Notes under the pieces: generated by a model
Seen by the model: only the letters and a program-made list of their open reading frames with translations
Databases searched by the model: none
Told to the model about the DNA's origin: nothing
Translations under genes and position numbers: made by a program
In this document: positions 36,280 through 46,585 of the stretch, in pieces
How the letters are laid out: each line of letters starts with the position of its first letter
How positions within the stretch are numbered: the stretch's first letter is position 1
NCBI GenBank assembly: GCA_030949565.1
Contig: JAUZSK010000060.1
Coordinates: 58,653 to 122,652 of the forward strand
DNA from: Enterobacterales bacterium
GTDB taxonomy: Bacteria > Pseudomonadota > Gammaproteobacteria > Enterobacterales > Kangiellaceae
DNA length: 64,000 nt
Direction: 5' to 3'

Positions 36280-37428
36280 TTACCTTGTTAGCCACTTTTT
36301 GGGGTTTATTGGTTTACCCTGATGGCGCAACTCAAAATATAAAGCGGGTTTATTTTGGCCACCACTTTGGCCAAGTGTGGCAACTGCTTCGCCTGCTTCT
36401 ACCCAGTCACCCACTTCTTTATACAATGACTGGTTGTATCCATAGAGGCTCATATAGCCTTGGCCATGGTCGAGAATTAACAATAGTCCAAAACCTCTTA
36501 GCCAATCGGCATAGACCACTCTTCCGTGATACACAGAGGTGACTTCGTTGCCTTCTTTGCCAGAAATTAAAATACCACTTGCCCGTTGGCCTTGAGTAAG
36601 AGAGCCAAAGCTTCTAAGTAGATGTCCTTGTACCGGCCAATTTAATCGTCCTTTTAGCTTCTTCAATCCTTCTAAAGGTTGAGTAAAATCCATTTCATCA
36701 ATGGTCTCTCTAACCGAATCAATCAATAGCTGTAGTTCTTCAGCGTTAATTTCAAGCTCAGTTAATTGATCAGTTTTATTAACAATTTCCTTGGATAAGG
36801 CTTTTACTAGTCGCTGCCTTTGTTGTTTCAATTGAGCTAATTTTTTTGACTCATTAATTTTAGATTGTTTGAGAATTTTCAGTCGCCTAATTTCTCTTTG
36901 GATTGAATAGTCTACTTTTTTAATATCTGTGAGGGTTGTTTTAAGTTTGCTTAGATTTTTGCTGCGTGCCTTGTTCATATAATCATAATAGACAAGCATA
37001 CGTCCAAGCTTTTCAGGATCTTGCTGGTTTAGTAGCATTTTCAAATAAGCTTGATTACCATTCATATAGGCCGCACGAAGTTGTTGGGCTAGTGCTTCTT
37101 TTTGATTTTTCTTTTGTTTTTTGAGGCGTTTTTGTTTCTTGTGCAGATTTTTTAGGCTCTTTTCTTTTGATTTAAGTTGGCGCTTAGTAGAGGCTAATAT
37201 TTTTGCAGCGGTGGCTATTTTCTTTTCTGCCCTTTTTAGCTGAACAATGGCTTTCGATTGCTGTTTTCTTTTACTCTTTAAGCTTGCTTGAAGCGTTTTT
37301 ATCTTGTTTTTTAGTTGGGAAAGTTCCTTAATTGTCTGCTCACTAGTATTTTGTTCAGCACTAAGCCATGATGACAATAGAATCGAATTGGCTGATATGA
37401 CGAGTACAAAAAGGAACTTCAATGACAT
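36280..37428 (-). CDS. envC: Murein hydrolase activator EnvC
   Basis: 382 residues: signal peptide (1-24), a very long Lys/Gln-rich coiled coil (about 30-245), and a C-terminal LytM (M23) domain. In LytM enzymes the zinc ligands are H-x3-D and H-x-H. Here they read SGKEGNEV and YFELRH, so the domain is degenerate and cannot hydrolyse peptidoglycan itself, as in E. coli EnvC, which activates AmiA/AmiB at the septum. It lies 31 bp downstream of gpmI, a conserved pair. Confidence 0.92.
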   Translation of the reverse strand: MSLKFLFVLVISANSILLSSWLSAEQNTSEQTIKELSQLKNKIKTLQASLKSKRKQQSKAIVQLKRAEKKIATAAKILASTKRQLKSKEKSLKNLHKKQKRLKKQKKNQKEALAQQLRAAYMNGNQAYLKMLLNQQDPEKLGRMLVYYDYMNKARSKNLSKLKTTLTDIKKVDYSIQREIRRLKILKQSKINESKKLAQLKQQRQRLVKALSKEIVNKTDQLTELEINAEELQLLIDSVRETIDEMDFTQPLEGLKKLKGRLNWPVQGHLLRSFGSLTQGQRASGILISGKEGNEVTSVYHGRVVYADWLRGFGLLLILDHGQGYMSLYGYNQSLYKEVGDWVEAGEAVATLGQSGGQNKPALYFELRHQGKPINPKKWLTR

Positions 37429-37459
37429 CTCCAGTGTTATTTTTATTAATTGCTAATTG

Positions 37460-38977
37460 CTAATCAATTAGGATTAACGGTTTGCCTGTCATTTCATCAG
37501 GGATGGGTAAATTAGCTATCGAAAGTAAACTGGGTGCCACATCGGAAAGAACTCCTTGTGCTTTAGTCACGGTGGCTTTTCTTCCTACATAGACAAAAGG
37601 AACTAGATAGTTAGTATGGGCAGTATGAGGCTGGCCACTTTGCGGGTCTGTCATTTTTTCTGCATTACCGTGGTCAGCGGTGACCATGGCTTCGCTACCA
37701 TGTGATTTCAAACTGGCGACAATCCGTCCCAAGCATTGGTCCAAAGCTTCAATGGCTTTGACTGCGGCATCAAAATTTCCGGTATGTCCCACCATATCAG
37801 AATTAGCGAAATTACAAATAATAAAGTCGTATTGGGCACTTTCTATGGCGGCTATCAACTTGTCGGTGAGTAAAGGGGCATTCATTTCGGGTTGCAGATC
37901 GTAGGTGGCGACATCTGGCGAGGGAATGAGTTCACGATCTTCACCATCAAAAGGCTTTTCAACCCCACCATTAAAAAAGAAGGTAACATGGGCATATTTT
38001 TCTGTTTCAGCAATTCGCAGCTGAGTTTTACCGAGTTTCTGTAAATGTTCTCCCAATACATTTTTTAGCCTTACGGGTTTAAATGCGCAGGCGGTATCAA
38101 TGTTTGCCGCATATTGCGTTAGCATAACAAATTCGGTCAGTTTTATTTTGTTGCTGCGCTCAAATTGATCAAACTTATTATCAACGAATGCTTTAGTGAT
38201 TTCTCTCGCTCTATCTGCACGATAGTTCATAAAAATAACGCTGTCACCATCTTGTATTTTGGCTGCATCTCCAATTATGGTTGGCTGTACAAATTCATCG
38301 TTTTCGCCGCGTTGATAAGCCGCTTTTAAGGCTTCTTGAGCAGTAGGATAGGTGTGGTTAGATTCACCATTGGCGAGCATATTATAGGCTTTTTCAACTC
38401 TGTCCCAACGGTTGTCTCTATCCATGGCAAAGTAACGCCCCGTAATGCTGGCTATTTTACCGATTGCTTGATCTTCTATTTTCTGTAGATATCCCTGAGC
38501 ACTTTTGGGCGGTGTATCTCGTCCATCTAAAAATGCGTGTAGATAGATTTTGGACAGACCTTTTTGTTTTGCCATTTGTAGCATGGCAATAATATGGTCA
38601 ATATGACTGTGCACACCACCATCGGAGACAAGCCCGAATATATGCAATGCTTTATCTTGGGCTAAGGTTTTTTGCAGCGTATCGCTTAACACGGGGTTAT
38701 TTTGAAACTGGCCCTGTTTAATGGCTTGACTAATGCGGCTAAAATCTTGGTAGACCACTCGACCAGATCCGAGATTAAGATGACCCACTTCAGAATTTCC
38801 CATTTGTTGATCAGGTAAGCCAACATCGGTGCCTGATCCAGAGATTAAACAGTGGGGATAATTTTGCCACAGCTGGTCCCAGTGGGGAGTATTGGCTGCT
38901 AAAATGGCGTTAGAGTCGGTTTCTTCACTATAGCCCCAACCATCGAGGATTATAAGTGCATAGGTTTTTTTAGCCAT
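37460..38977 (-). CDS. gpmI: 2,3-bisphosphoglycerate-independent phosphoglycerate mutase
   Basis: 505 residues from the ATG at 38977 ([14 protein letters not shown]), which fits the family start better than an ATG 12 bases upstream. Metal-dependent, alkaline-phosphatase-like enzyme converting 3- to 2-phosphoglycerate. The phosphoserine is in [16 protein letters not shown]. Others: [27 protein letters not shown] (substrate Arg), [13 protein letters not shown] and [11 protein letters not shown] with metal ligands. All intact. Confidence 0.95.
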   Translation of the reverse strand: MAKKTYALIILDGWGYSEETDSNAILAANTPHWDQLWQNYPHCLISGSGTDVGLPDQQMGNSEVGHLNLGSGRVVYQDFSRISQAIKQGQFQNNPVLSDTLQKTLAQDKALHIFGLVSDGGVHSHIDHIIAMLQMAKQKGLSKIYLHAFLDGRDTPPKSAQGYLQKIEDQAIGKIASITGRYFAMDRDNRWDRVEKAYNMLANGESNHTYPTAQEALKAAYQRGENDEFVQPTIIGDAAKIQDGDSVIFMNYRADRAREITKAFVDNKFDQFERSNKIKLTEFVMLTQYAANIDTACAFKPVRLKNVLGEHLQKLGKTQLRIAETEKYAHVTFFFNGGVEKPFDGEDRELIPSPDVATYDLQPEMNAPLLTDKLIAAIESAQYDFIICNFANSDMVGHTGNFDAAVKAIEALDQCLGRIVASLKSHGSEAMVTADHGNAEKMTDPQSGQPHTAHTNYLVPFVYVGRKATVTKAQGVLSDVAPSLLSIANLPIPDEMTGKPLILID

Positions 38978-39068
38978 GAATTGCCACAAAATTGGTTAAT
39001 TATTAATCCTAAATTATACCTTTGATACTGCTTTGGGTATAGCTAATCGACGCTTAAGGTTTAAGTAC

Positions 39069-40604
39069 TTATTCGAATATAAACTCAAACCCTAGCGCAT
39101 CGGGGTACTCTAAATCAGTTTTAAATTCGATGTGTACTTCCGTATTAATGGGCATTAATTCACCTTGTTGCGAACCTTTTAAATAATCTGCCGGGGTAAA
39201 AACTTTGGTGCTCACTGGATTATTATTTGAGTCACTGAATATGATTTTAATATTGGGATAAGGTTGCGCAAACGTGGCCTGATTAACAAACATGACTTTT
39301 ATATCCAGCGTTTCTTCTAATTCTTCATCGGGTGACACTTGTCGCTGTAATAGTTTTATTTTAGAAATATCTCTTTGCGCTTTTAGGTCGCAGGGAAGTA
39401 ACACACACACACCCTTCATGGCGCCACCCCAAGTGTCATTCCAAGCGATTGCCTGTCGATTAGACCAAATCTGGGATAAGAGTATGATGACAAGCAGTGC
39501 CGATGCTGCCATGATCATTTTACTTCTTAACTCGGATGGATAGTCGTCGACTACTGAATCAAACTCATCCAAAGGATCGGGTTCATAACTGGCGTCTTCA
39601 AGTTGGCTACCAATATTATATTTAATTCCCATTTCTTGTTCATACTCTTCAATGGAAATAATTTCGTCATGGTCATCGTCATCGTCATTCTCTTTAGCTT
39701 GTTGTTCTACAACTTCGGACGGCTTTACTTTGTTTTTTTCGACCTCTTCTTCGTTACTTAAATTGTCCAGCATGGATTCATCAAAAAATATGCTTTGGGT
39801 TTGCCCTAGTTCAGGCTCGTCATCGGAATTAAGTGGGGCTTCAAAAATGTCGTCTTCAAAAATATCATGTTCATACACATCATTTTCAATATAATCAGAC
39901 GATTTTTGTGCGTTTGATTTAGCGTTTTTGGGGTTTTGATTTACTGTTTCAGTCGTCGCTGGCTTTTCTTTTTCCGGCTTTTCGGAACTAGGGCTTTCGT
40001 CAAAATCTAATAGTTCATCGACTTCTTGGCTAAGAACCCGAAGCGATTCATCCTGTTGTGAAGTTTTATCGAGATCGAGAAGCTCTTCTGAAATTTCAGA
40101 ATCTTGTTTAGCTGTTTTACTGCTTTGTTCAAACTCCTCGTCGACCCAGTCATCAAAGTCAACGTCATCTCTGTGTTGTCTTTCCGAATCAGAGCTTTCT
40201 AAATCTAACTTATCGTCGGCTAAATCGGCTTCTGAAGGTATGAGTCTTTCGAAAGGGTTGTTGCGGATAGAGGCATCAAACTCAATGGTTGGTTTGCGCT
40301 CGGGTTTTGACTGATCCACTGGTGAAGCGTCTACCACCGAGTCACTGTTGGTGTCAGCAGTATTACCGGAGCTAAGGCTTTGTTCAACCATATCCCTAAC
40401 CATGGTGGTTGAATTCGTTTGAGTTTGATTGCTGGTCGATGGCTTTAGCAAAAAATCAGTAGCCTGAAAAATTTCTAAGCAGGCACCACAACGCACTTTA
40501 CCAGCAGCTTTGGTAAGCAACTGCTCACTGACTTTAAATGCGGTCTTGCAAGTTGGACAGCGGGTAAACTGGGTACTTTTCTCCACTTTTAACTCATACT
40601 CCAA
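39069..40604 (-). CDS. MJ0042 zinc-finger and DUF3426 membrane protein
   Basis: 511 residues. The N-terminal zinc finger has CPTC and CGAC (residues 15-38). A very acidic, Asp/Glu/Ser-rich disordered stretch runs to about 345, then a membrane helix (MIMAASALLVIILLSQIWS) and the DUF3426 domain (CDLKAQRDISKIKLLQRQV, LDIKVMFVNQATFAQPYPNIKIIF). This architecture is a recognised but uncharacterised family that usually follows prmA, as here, with a 16-bp overlap. Confidence 0.88.
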   Translation of the reverse strand: MEYELKVEKSTQFTRCPTCKTAFKVSEQLLTKAAGKVRCGACLEIFQATDFLLKPSTSNQTQTNSTTMVRDMVEQSLSSGNTADTNSDSVVDASPVDQSKPERKPTIEFDASIRNNPFERLIPSEADLADDKLDLESSDSERQHRDDVDFDDWVDEEFEQSSKTAKQDSEISEELLDLDKTSQQDESLRVLSQEVDELLDFDESPSSEKPEKEKPATTETVNQNPKNAKSNAQKSSDYIENDVYEHDIFEDDIFEAPLNSDDEPELGQTQSIFFDESMLDNLSNEEEVEKNKVKPSEVVEQQAKENDDDDDHDEIISIEEYEQEMGIKYNIGSQLEDASYEPDPLDEFDSVVDDYPSELRSKMIMAASALLVIILLSQIWSNRQAIAWNDTWGGAMKGVCVLLPCDLKAQRDISKIKLLQRQVSPDEELEETLDIKVMFVNQATFAQPYPNIKIIFSDSNNNPVSTKVFTPADYLKGSQQGELMPINTEVHIEFKTDLEYPDALGFEFIFE

Positions 40605-41506
40605 GGTTGATTTTGTTGAGTGCTGTGTATTTTAGTTCCAACTAATCGGCTCCATTCATTTTTGTAACTAATGGATTCCATATCAAAACTCCGTTGGTAG
40701 ACTTTCCGTGTTTCTTCAGCTTGCGTGTCTAATATACCAGAAAGCGCAATCTGTCCGTTAATTTTACAGTGTTTTGTGATGATATTTGACAATTCTTTTA
40801 ATGGACCGGCCAAAATATTGGCTATAACGATATCGACCGCCTCATCTGGAAGTTTTTCAGGATAATCGACCACCAGTTTTTGCATGTCAATTTGATTCCG
40901 ACTAGCATTTTCACGGGTGGCTATCAGTGCCTGAGGGTCGATATCAACGGCAACGACTTTACTGGCACCCAGTTTTAAGGCTGCAATGGCTAAAATGCCC
41001 GATCCGCAGCCGTAATCGATCAGTGTTTTACCTTTTAGGTCAATAGAATCCAACCATTCTAAGCACAAAGCGGTAGTCGGATGGGTTCCAGTACCAAAAG
41101 CCAAACCGGGGTCGAGTAGTATATTAACCGCAGCTGGGTCGACTAGAGGTTTCCAGCTTGGACAAATCCACAATCTTTGACCAAATCGCATCGGTTCAAA
41201 GCGTTCCATCCATTCTCTTTCCCAATCTTTATCTTCTAATAATTCAAATTTAATATGATCAGTTTGTTTGGCTAGGCTGTTCAGTTGCCACTGGTGTAAC
41301 ACTTGTTTTGGGTCGATGGCCATATCAAATAAAAACATCATTTTTACTTGATCCCACAGAGGCGTTTCACCGGGTGCGGGTTCTAAGATTGGAACATCTT
41401 CGGCATCCATTAAAGTGACCGACAAGGCTCCGAGTGCTAACATTGCATCACCGACGCTATCGACTTGATTTTCATTGGTGGTTAATGTCATTTGCATCCA
41501 AGGCAT
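40589..41506 (-). CDS. prmA: Ribosomal protein L11 methyltransferase
   Basis: 305 residues (E. coli PrmA 293). Methylates lysines and the N-terminus of L11 with S-adenosylmethionine. The N-terminal substrate-binding domain starts PWMQMTLTTNENQVDSVGDAM; the SAM site is LIDYGCGSGILAIAALKLGA, with VVAVDIDPQAL and the NPPY-like IVIANILAGPL motif. Overlaps the DUF3426 gene. Confidence 0.93.
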   Translation of the reverse strand: MPWMQMTLTTNENQVDSVGDAMLALGALSVTLMDAEDVPILEPAPGETPLWDQVKMMFLFDMAIDPKQVLHQWQLNSLAKQTDHIKFELLEDKDWEREWMERFEPMRFGQRLWICPSWKPLVDPAAVNILLDPGLAFGTGTHPTTALCLEWLDSIDLKGKTLIDYGCGSGILAIAALKLGASKVVAVDIDPQALIATRENASRNQIDMQKLVVDYPEKLPDEAVDIVIANILAGPLKELSNIITKHCKINGQIALSGILDTQAEETRKVYQRSFDMESISYKNEWSRLVGTKIHSTQQNQPWSMS

Positions 41507-41533
41507 TGGATTATCCTATAAAATTAGTTGGGT

Positions 41534-41935
41534 CTATATGGCGGTTAACAGCAAATCAAGCGATTGAGATAATTGTTTTAATTGCTTTGTGCTAAGTTGG
41601 CTTAATTTATTTTGCCAAAAGGCTTCATTTTGTGACTCTGACTGCTTTAAAAGAACCAGTCCCTTTTGGGTCGGGACAATCCATCGTTGTCGGGCATCTT
41701 CTTTGGATAATGCGCGGATCACTAAAGCTCTTTTTTGTAAATCATCTACAATTTTAGAAGCTGTCGGCAAAGCAACCTGCTGTTTTTGAGCTAACTCTTT
41801 TAACGTAACCGGATTATGTTGCTGCACGAGACGTAAAATCGCTAGTTTAGCAGGGGTTAAATGATCGGTCTGTTCACTCTGATCCAGTTGCCTTAGCTTA
41901 CGTGAGAGTTGATCAAGTTGCTGATCGAGTTTCAC
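41534..41935 (-). CDS. MarR-family transcriptional regulator
   Basis: 133 residues. Winged helix-turn-helix: AKLAILRLVQQHNPVTLKELAQKQQVALPTASKIVDDLQKRALVIR, wing with RQRWIVPTQKG. No divergent or adjacent effector gene shows its target; it stands between gpsA and prmA. Confidence 0.85.
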   Translation of the reverse strand: MKLDQQLDQLSRKLRQLDQSEQTDHLTPAKLAILRLVQQHNPVTLKELAQKQQVALPTASKIVDDLQKRALVIRALSKEDARQRWIVPTQKGLVLLKQSESQNEAFWQNKLSQLSTKQLKQLSQSLDLLLTAI

Positions 41936-42062
41936 CGCAGGTCTCCTTTAAACAGTCTAAAACAATGATTAGTCATGAGGTAGATATTAACACACAATAA
42001 TTAGCTAGGCTAATCTTGTTCGGCATATAGTAAGCGTAGCTAAATAATTGTTGGCTAGTTAA

Positions 42063-43076
42063 TTAGTCACCTTCGACCTTCATTGCACGAGTTAAAAGTT
42101 CTTTGGCTGCTTCTTTCGGGTCTTGTTGCTGATAAATGATCTGGTAAATCGATTGGCAGATAGGCATATCCGTATTATGCGTTTGAGCTAATCGAAATAC
42201 TTCTTTAGTATTTCGTACACCTTCAACTACCTGGCCAATATCTTTAGCGGCCTGTTCAAGGTTTGAGCCTTTGCCTAAAGCAATACCAAAACGTCGATTT
42301 CTGGATTGGTTGTCGGTGCAGGTTAGCACCAGATCGCCAAGACCAGCCATTCCGGTAAAGGTTTCTGGTTTTCCACCTAGTTTTTGCCCTAGGCGCATCA
42401 TTTCGGCAAGGCCGCGAGTAATCAGCGCCGTTCGAGCATTGGCTCCAAAGCCTAGACCATCGGCCATGCCTGCACCAATAGCGATGATATTCTTGATAGC
42501 TCCGCCGAATTGTACGCCTGCAAGGTCATCGCTTAAATACACTCGAAACGTGTCGTTGACTAGTCGCTTGGTCATATCGGCCGCTAATTGACTGTTATCA
42601 GAGGCTAGGGTGATTGCGGTAGGCGATCCTTGAGCCAGTTCTTTAGCAAAGGTTGGGCCTGACAATACACCTTTGGGGTTTTCATCACCAAAAACACGGC
42701 ATACTTGATCATGCAGAAATTTTCCGCTATCTGGCTCTAACCCTTTGCAAGCCCATACAATACGAACATCCTGTGTTTTATGGGTTTTAATGAGCTCTAA
42801 ACTTTGCGCAAAGGCGTGACTCGGTGTGACAATCAGTAGATCGGAAACACTATCGATAGCTGCTCGAAAGTCGCTAAATAGTTCAAGATTGTTAGGAAGA
42901 GAAATATCGGGAAGATAGCGCTGATTAAAACCGCTGCTCTTCATTTGCGCGATTTGTTCGGGGTTTCTGGCCCAAAGATGGGTTTGATTGCCATTTTTGG
43001 CAAGCAAAATAGCCAGAGCGGTACCGAAAGATCCCGCTCCAAGAACTGCTATTTTTTTCGAATGAATATCAATCAT
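42063..43076 (-). CDS. gpsA: Glycerol-3-phosphate dehydrogenase [NAD(P)+]
   Basis: 337 residues. Makes sn-glycerol 3-phosphate for phospholipids. Rossmann motif AVLGAGSFGTALAILLA (8-24), WACKGLEPDSG, SGPTFAKELAQGSPTA, active-site Lys in GGAIKNIIAIGAGMADGLG, and GDLVLTCTDNQSRNRRFG. secB lies 18 bp upstream on the same strand, the usual gammaproteobacterial order. Confidence 0.95.
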   Translation of the reverse strand: MIDIHSKKIAVLGAGSFGTALAILLAKNGNQTHLWARNPEQIAQMKSSGFNQRYLPDISLPNNLELFSDFRAAIDSVSDLLIVTPSHAFAQSLELIKTHKTQDVRIVWACKGLEPDSGKFLHDQVCRVFGDENPKGVLSGPTFAKELAQGSPTAITLASDNSQLAADMTKRLVNDTFRVYLSDDLAGVQFGGAIKNIIAIGAGMADGLGFGANARTALITRGLAEMMRLGQKLGGKPETFTGMAGLGDLVLTCTDNQSRNRRFGIALGKGSNLEQAAKDIGQVVEGVRNTKEVFRLAQTHNTDMPICQSIYQIIYQQQDPKEAAKELLTRAMKVEGD

Positions 43077-43094
43077 AGGTGATTAATATTTCAA

Positions 43095-43628
43095 CTACTG
43101 AATCGTAGCGTCACCAGAGTTATCTTCAGCAGAACTTTCAGCTGATTCAGCCGCTGCTTGAGCTTGCTGTATTTTCTGGATATAAAGCGCCTGAAAATTA
43201 ACCGGTGCAAGTTGGATAGCAGGGAAGCCTGTCTTACCAATCAAGGACGCAATGGTTTCACGAACGTAAGGATACAAGGTTTCTGGTGCCATAACGCTTA
43301 GAGTATGCTGTATTTGCTCTTCGGTGATGTTTTTAAGTAAGAAAACACCCGCTTGCTCAACTTCAGCTAAGAAAACCGTTTTATCTTCAATTTCAGCTTT
43401 AACTGAAACGGTCAGGATGACTTCAAAATTGTCGTCAGCTACCGCGCGAGATTTACTATTCATTTCCATTTTTACTTGAGGCTTGTACTCTACTGAAAAC
43501 ATCTCAGGTAAGTTAGGTGCCTCAAAAGATATGTCTTTAACATAAATTTTTTGGATGGCAGCGGTCGGTAAGTTTTGCTCGTCTTCGTTAGCTGCTACTT
43601 CGGTGTTGCTATCTTGTTGATCAGTCAT
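43095..43628 (-). CDS. secB: Protein-export chaperone SecB
   Basis: 177 residues, slightly longer than usual because of short polar tails. Core: IQKIYVKDISFEAPNLPEMF, ADDNFEVILTVSVKAEIEDKTVFLAEVEQAGVF, and LYPYVRETIASLIGKTGFPAIQLAPVNF. Forms tetramers that hold preproteins unfolded and hand them to SecA. Confidence 0.94.
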   Translation of the reverse strand: MTDQQDSNTEVAANEDEQNLPTAAIQKIYVKDISFEAPNLPEMFSVEYKPQVKMEMNSKSRAVADDNFEVILTVSVKAEIEDKTVFLAEVEQAGVFLLKNITEEQIQHTLSVMAPETLYPYVRETIASLIGKTGFPAIQLAPVNFQALYIQKIQQAQAAAESAESSAEDNSGDATIQ

Positions 43629-43801
43629 AACTTCTGTCTCTTTATCTTGTTAATTGTTAATATTTTCTAAAAACGGCGTGGTTAATGGACTAGCATTTAA
43701 ACCCGATACCATTGATTTAGGTCTTTTATTCAGCCCCAATTAGGTCTGAATGGTTTTTGTACAGTGTCTTTTAAAAAGGTTTACTTGAACCGGATTAGTC
43801 T

Positions 43802-44224
43802 TTATTTGACTAGCGGTAAATTGTCACCCACCCAAGAACCCATACCGCCAGATAGTTTGTGTACCTGTTGCATCCCCGATTTTTTAAGGGTGCTACAAGC
43901 CGCAGCTACTGAAATACCGTTAGCACAAACCATTATTATGGGTGTATCTTGATACTTTTCAAGGTCCTTAATGCTATCTTTTACCTTGGATAGAGGAATA
44001 TTGATTGCTCCATGAATATGCCCTTTATTGTAGTCAGCCTGTGCGCGGATATCGATGACTACCCCATTTTCTCGATTAACTAGATTAGTTAAAGTTTGTG
44101 GGCTGACGGCCTGTGGCGCTGAAGCCATATGACGTAATTGCGCATAGGCCAATAAAACAGCGACCACTAACCAAGCCACTGAAAGTAAAAGGTGCCCTTG
44201 GGCAAATTGTATTAAATCGTTCAT
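43802..44224 (-). CDS. Membrane-anchored rhodanese-like protein (YibN type)
   Basis: 140 residues from ATG 44224 (GGGAT upstream). One N-terminal membrane helix (14-32), then a rhodanese domain: VVIDIRAQADYNKGHIHGAINIPLSKV and active loop MVCANGISVAAA with the catalytic Cys present. In E. coli yibN sits with grxC and secB; grxC is missing between it and secB here. Confidence 0.88.
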   Translation of the reverse strand: MNDLIQFAQGHLLLSVAWLVVAVLLAYAQLRHMASAPQAVSPQTLTNLVNRENGVVIDIRAQADYNKGHIHGAINIPLSKVKDSIKDLEKYQDTPIIMVCANGISVAAACSTLKKSGMQQVHKLSGGMGSWVGDNLPLVK

Positions 44225-44467
44225 TATTATCCCGTACAAAAATTAAATTCGATTAAATCGGTTGCTGAATGGTTATCCGAAATAATGAAGGCGGCCATTA
44301 TACACAGCATTTAGGTCATTATCTCACTTTTCAGTATAAAGGCTGAGTTTCAGAGCAATTTTTTTCACATAATGCCCCTAAAAGCTTAAAACATCGCTGA
44401 TATTGATCAAGTTTGGGCTGAAATTAGGCTAACAAGTCATATTAGCTCACTTGGTAAGGCCTCTAAG

Positions 44468-44499
44468 TTAGCATTCCGCTGTAAAATTAATGTTATAAT
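44468..44499 (+). promoter_or_regulatory. Possible promoter for ubiK
   Basis: A perfect TATAAT at 44494-44499, 72 bases before the ubiK ATG; the -35 is weak. The rest of the 346-bp divergent gap (44225-44570) shows no other feature. Confidence 0.4.
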
Positions 44500-44570
44500 A
44501 TGGCAGACTCAAACCTTATTCTCAAAACTGTTTAAATGGGTAAATACCTGCTAAATAGAAGGAAAATAAC

Positions 44571-44819
44571 ATGTTAGATAGTAGCAAAATTGAAGAGCTG
44601 GCGGATAAATTTAGCCAATCTATTCCTGCAGGGGCCAAGAACTTTCAGCAGGATATTGAAAAAAACTTTAAACAGGTATTGCAGTCTTTGGTGACTAAAA
44701 TGGATCTGGTGACTCGGGAGGAGTTTGACGTTCAAACTAAGGTTTTACAGCGTACTCGGGAAAAAATTGATCAACTGGAAAAACAGATGGCTCAAATGGA
44801 ACAAGATGCCACCCAATAA
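44571..44819 (+). CDS. ubiK: Ubiquinone biosynthesis accessory factor UbiK
   Basis: 82 residues with AGGAAAATA upstream. N-terminal KIEELADKFSQSIPAGAKNFQQDIEKN and C-terminal coiled coil REEFDVQTKVLQRTREKIDQLEKQM are the BMFP (YqiC) pattern. It binds UbiJ and supports aerobic ubiquinone synthesis. Confidence 0.9.
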   Translation: MLDSSKIEELADKFSQSIPAGAKNFQQDIEKNFKQVLQSLVTKMDLVTREEFDVQTKVLQRTREKIDQLEKQMAQMEQDATQ

Positions 44820-44826
44820 TCGGGTA

Positions 44827-46515
44827 TCACTGAGCTTTTCTGTCAAACGCTTTAGCTAGATAAGATTCAAGATCAAAAAGAGTCATGGGTTTGGCAAAAT
44901 AATAGCCTTGAATAAAGTCACAGTGTTTATTGGCTAAATCCTTCGCTTGATCTTTTAATTCAACGCCTTCAGCTACCACTTTTATCCCTAGTTTATGAGA
45001 AAGATCGATCATCGCTTCCACGATGGCTGATTCTCGACCATCGGATAATATGTTGTCGATAAAAGCCTTGTCTATTTTTAACACATCGGCAGGAAAGTTC
45101 TTTAGATAGCTCAAGGATGAGTAGCCTTTACCAAAATCATCCAGAGCAATAGAAATCCCAATATCAGAAAGCTCAGTAAGGATGGTGTTATTACGTTCTA
45201 CATGCTCAATCATAATGTCTTCTGTGAGTTCAATTTCTAAATGTCGTGCATCCAGTGAGCTTTCTTGCAGTGCTAAATAGATACTTTGCTTAAGGTCGCC
45301 TAGCTTAAAATGTGAACCAGAAATATTGATGGCAAACCGTAGGTTGCCATAGAGGTCGGTTATTCTTTTGGCAATCAGGCAGACTTGTTTAATTACCCAT
45401 TGTTCTACCGAAACCATCAAGCCCAACTCTTCAAGAAGCGGTATAAAAGCAATCGGAGAGACTAAACCCATGGTCGGATGATTCCATCGTAACAGCGCCT
45501 CAACACCGCAAACGTGATGGTCTACCGTGCTAACCTGTGGCTGAAAATAAATTTCAAATTCTCCCTTGATGAGTGCCCGCCTAAGGTGCTTCTCTAGCTC
45601 CAGCTTAAGCCGTGTTTTTTCATTGAGGTCGTTGGTAAAAAATTGAAAATTGTTACGACCCATTTCTTTTGCTTTGTAAAGTGCGATATCAGCACTTTTC
45701 ATAAGGCTTTGTGGCTCTAATCCGCATTCGGGGAAATAAGCGATACCAATGCTTGTGGTGGCGTAAAGGTCATGATTTCTAACGTTAATTAGTGGTTCAA
45801 TGGCTAGCTGAATTTTCTTGGCTATCATTGCGAGTTCTTGCTTACTTTTAGCATCTTCTAGTAATACCGTGAATTCATCGCCACCTACTCTTGCAACTAC
45901 ATCAGTCAGCCGAACAGCTTTCCTAATACGTTTAGCAATCTCGATCAGTAGCAAATCACCCACATCATGTCCTAATGAGTCATTAATCGTTTTAAAACGA
46001 TCGAGATCCAAGAACAGTAAGCCAAAGGTACTGTGGTTTCGTTTTGCGATACCAATGGTACGAGTTAAATGTTCGTGAAATAAAAACCGATTGGCCAAAC
46101 CGGTTAATTGATCATGGGTGGCTAAAAAACTGAGTTTGGCGGCACTGTTTCTGCGTCCAATAGTGTGCCTGATAGAGCGCTCAAGCAGTGAAGGGCATAA
46201 TTCATCAAGTGGAATGCTATCTGATGCGCCAAGATGTAGCGCCATATCATCGAGTTTAGGATCTCGGTTGGCGGAAATCAGTATGATTGGTGCGGGGATC
46301 TCAATATGCACAATTTGTTTAATAATCTCGAGATCAATTTGGTCAACGCGTTCATCCAAGATCAGCACCACGTCAAAATAGCTATCACTAAAAATTTCAT
46401 TACGAAATTTAGGGTGATAAGCTATTTCATAGGGCTTTTCGAGTTGTTTAACAAGTATTTCTTCAACAAGAGCGAAATGCTTTTTGTTCTTGCCGAACAA
46501 TAAAACACGAATCAT
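44827..46515 (-). CDS. GGDEF-EAL c-di-GMP signalling protein with REC-like N-terminus
   Basis: 562 residues. Residues 1-120 resemble a response-regulator receiver fold without a clear phosphorylation motif. The GGDEF domain has the intact active site RVGGDEFTVLLED and an RLTD inhibitory site five residues before it. The EAL domain keeps EALLRW, ELTEDIM, the loop DDFGKGYSSLSYL, KIDKAF and VVAEGVE. Both synthesis and hydrolysis look possible. No membrane segment, so it is cytoplasmic. The end is 8 bp from the convergent ubiK stop. Confidence 0.92.
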   Translation of the reverse strand: MIRVLLFGKNKKHFALVEEILVKQLEKPYEIAYHPKFRNEIFSDSYFDVVLILDERVDQIDLEIIKQIVHIEIPAPIILISANRDPKLDDMALHLGASDSIPLDELCPSLLERSIRHTIGRRNSAAKLSFLATHDQLTGLANRFLFHEHLTRTIGIAKRNHSTFGLLFLDLDRFKTINDSLGHDVGDLLLIEIAKRIRKAVRLTDVVARVGGDEFTVLLEDAKSKQELAMIAKKIQLAIEPLINVRNHDLYATTSIGIAYFPECGLEPQSLMKSADIALYKAKEMGRNNFQFFTNDLNEKTRLKLELEKHLRRALIKGEFEIYFQPQVSTVDHHVCGVEALLRWNHPTMGLVSPIAFIPLLEELGLMVSVEQWVIKQVCLIAKRITDLYGNLRFAINISGSHFKLGDLKQSIYLALQESSLDARHLEIELTEDIMIEHVERNNTILTELSDIGISIALDDFGKGYSSLSYLKNFPADVLKIDKAFIDNILSDGRESAIVEAMIDLSHKLGIKVVAEGVELKDQAKDLANKHCDFIQGYYFAKPMTLFDLESYLAKAFDRKAQ

Positions 46516-46585
46516 TGAAATCCCAATGCTAGTTTCTATCCATTAATTATAGACAGAAACCAGAGGAATGAATGAAACTATTGCT

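Noticed and set aside
42271..42591. Plus-strand frame of 106 codons
   Set aside because: Antisense of gpsA with biased composition only.
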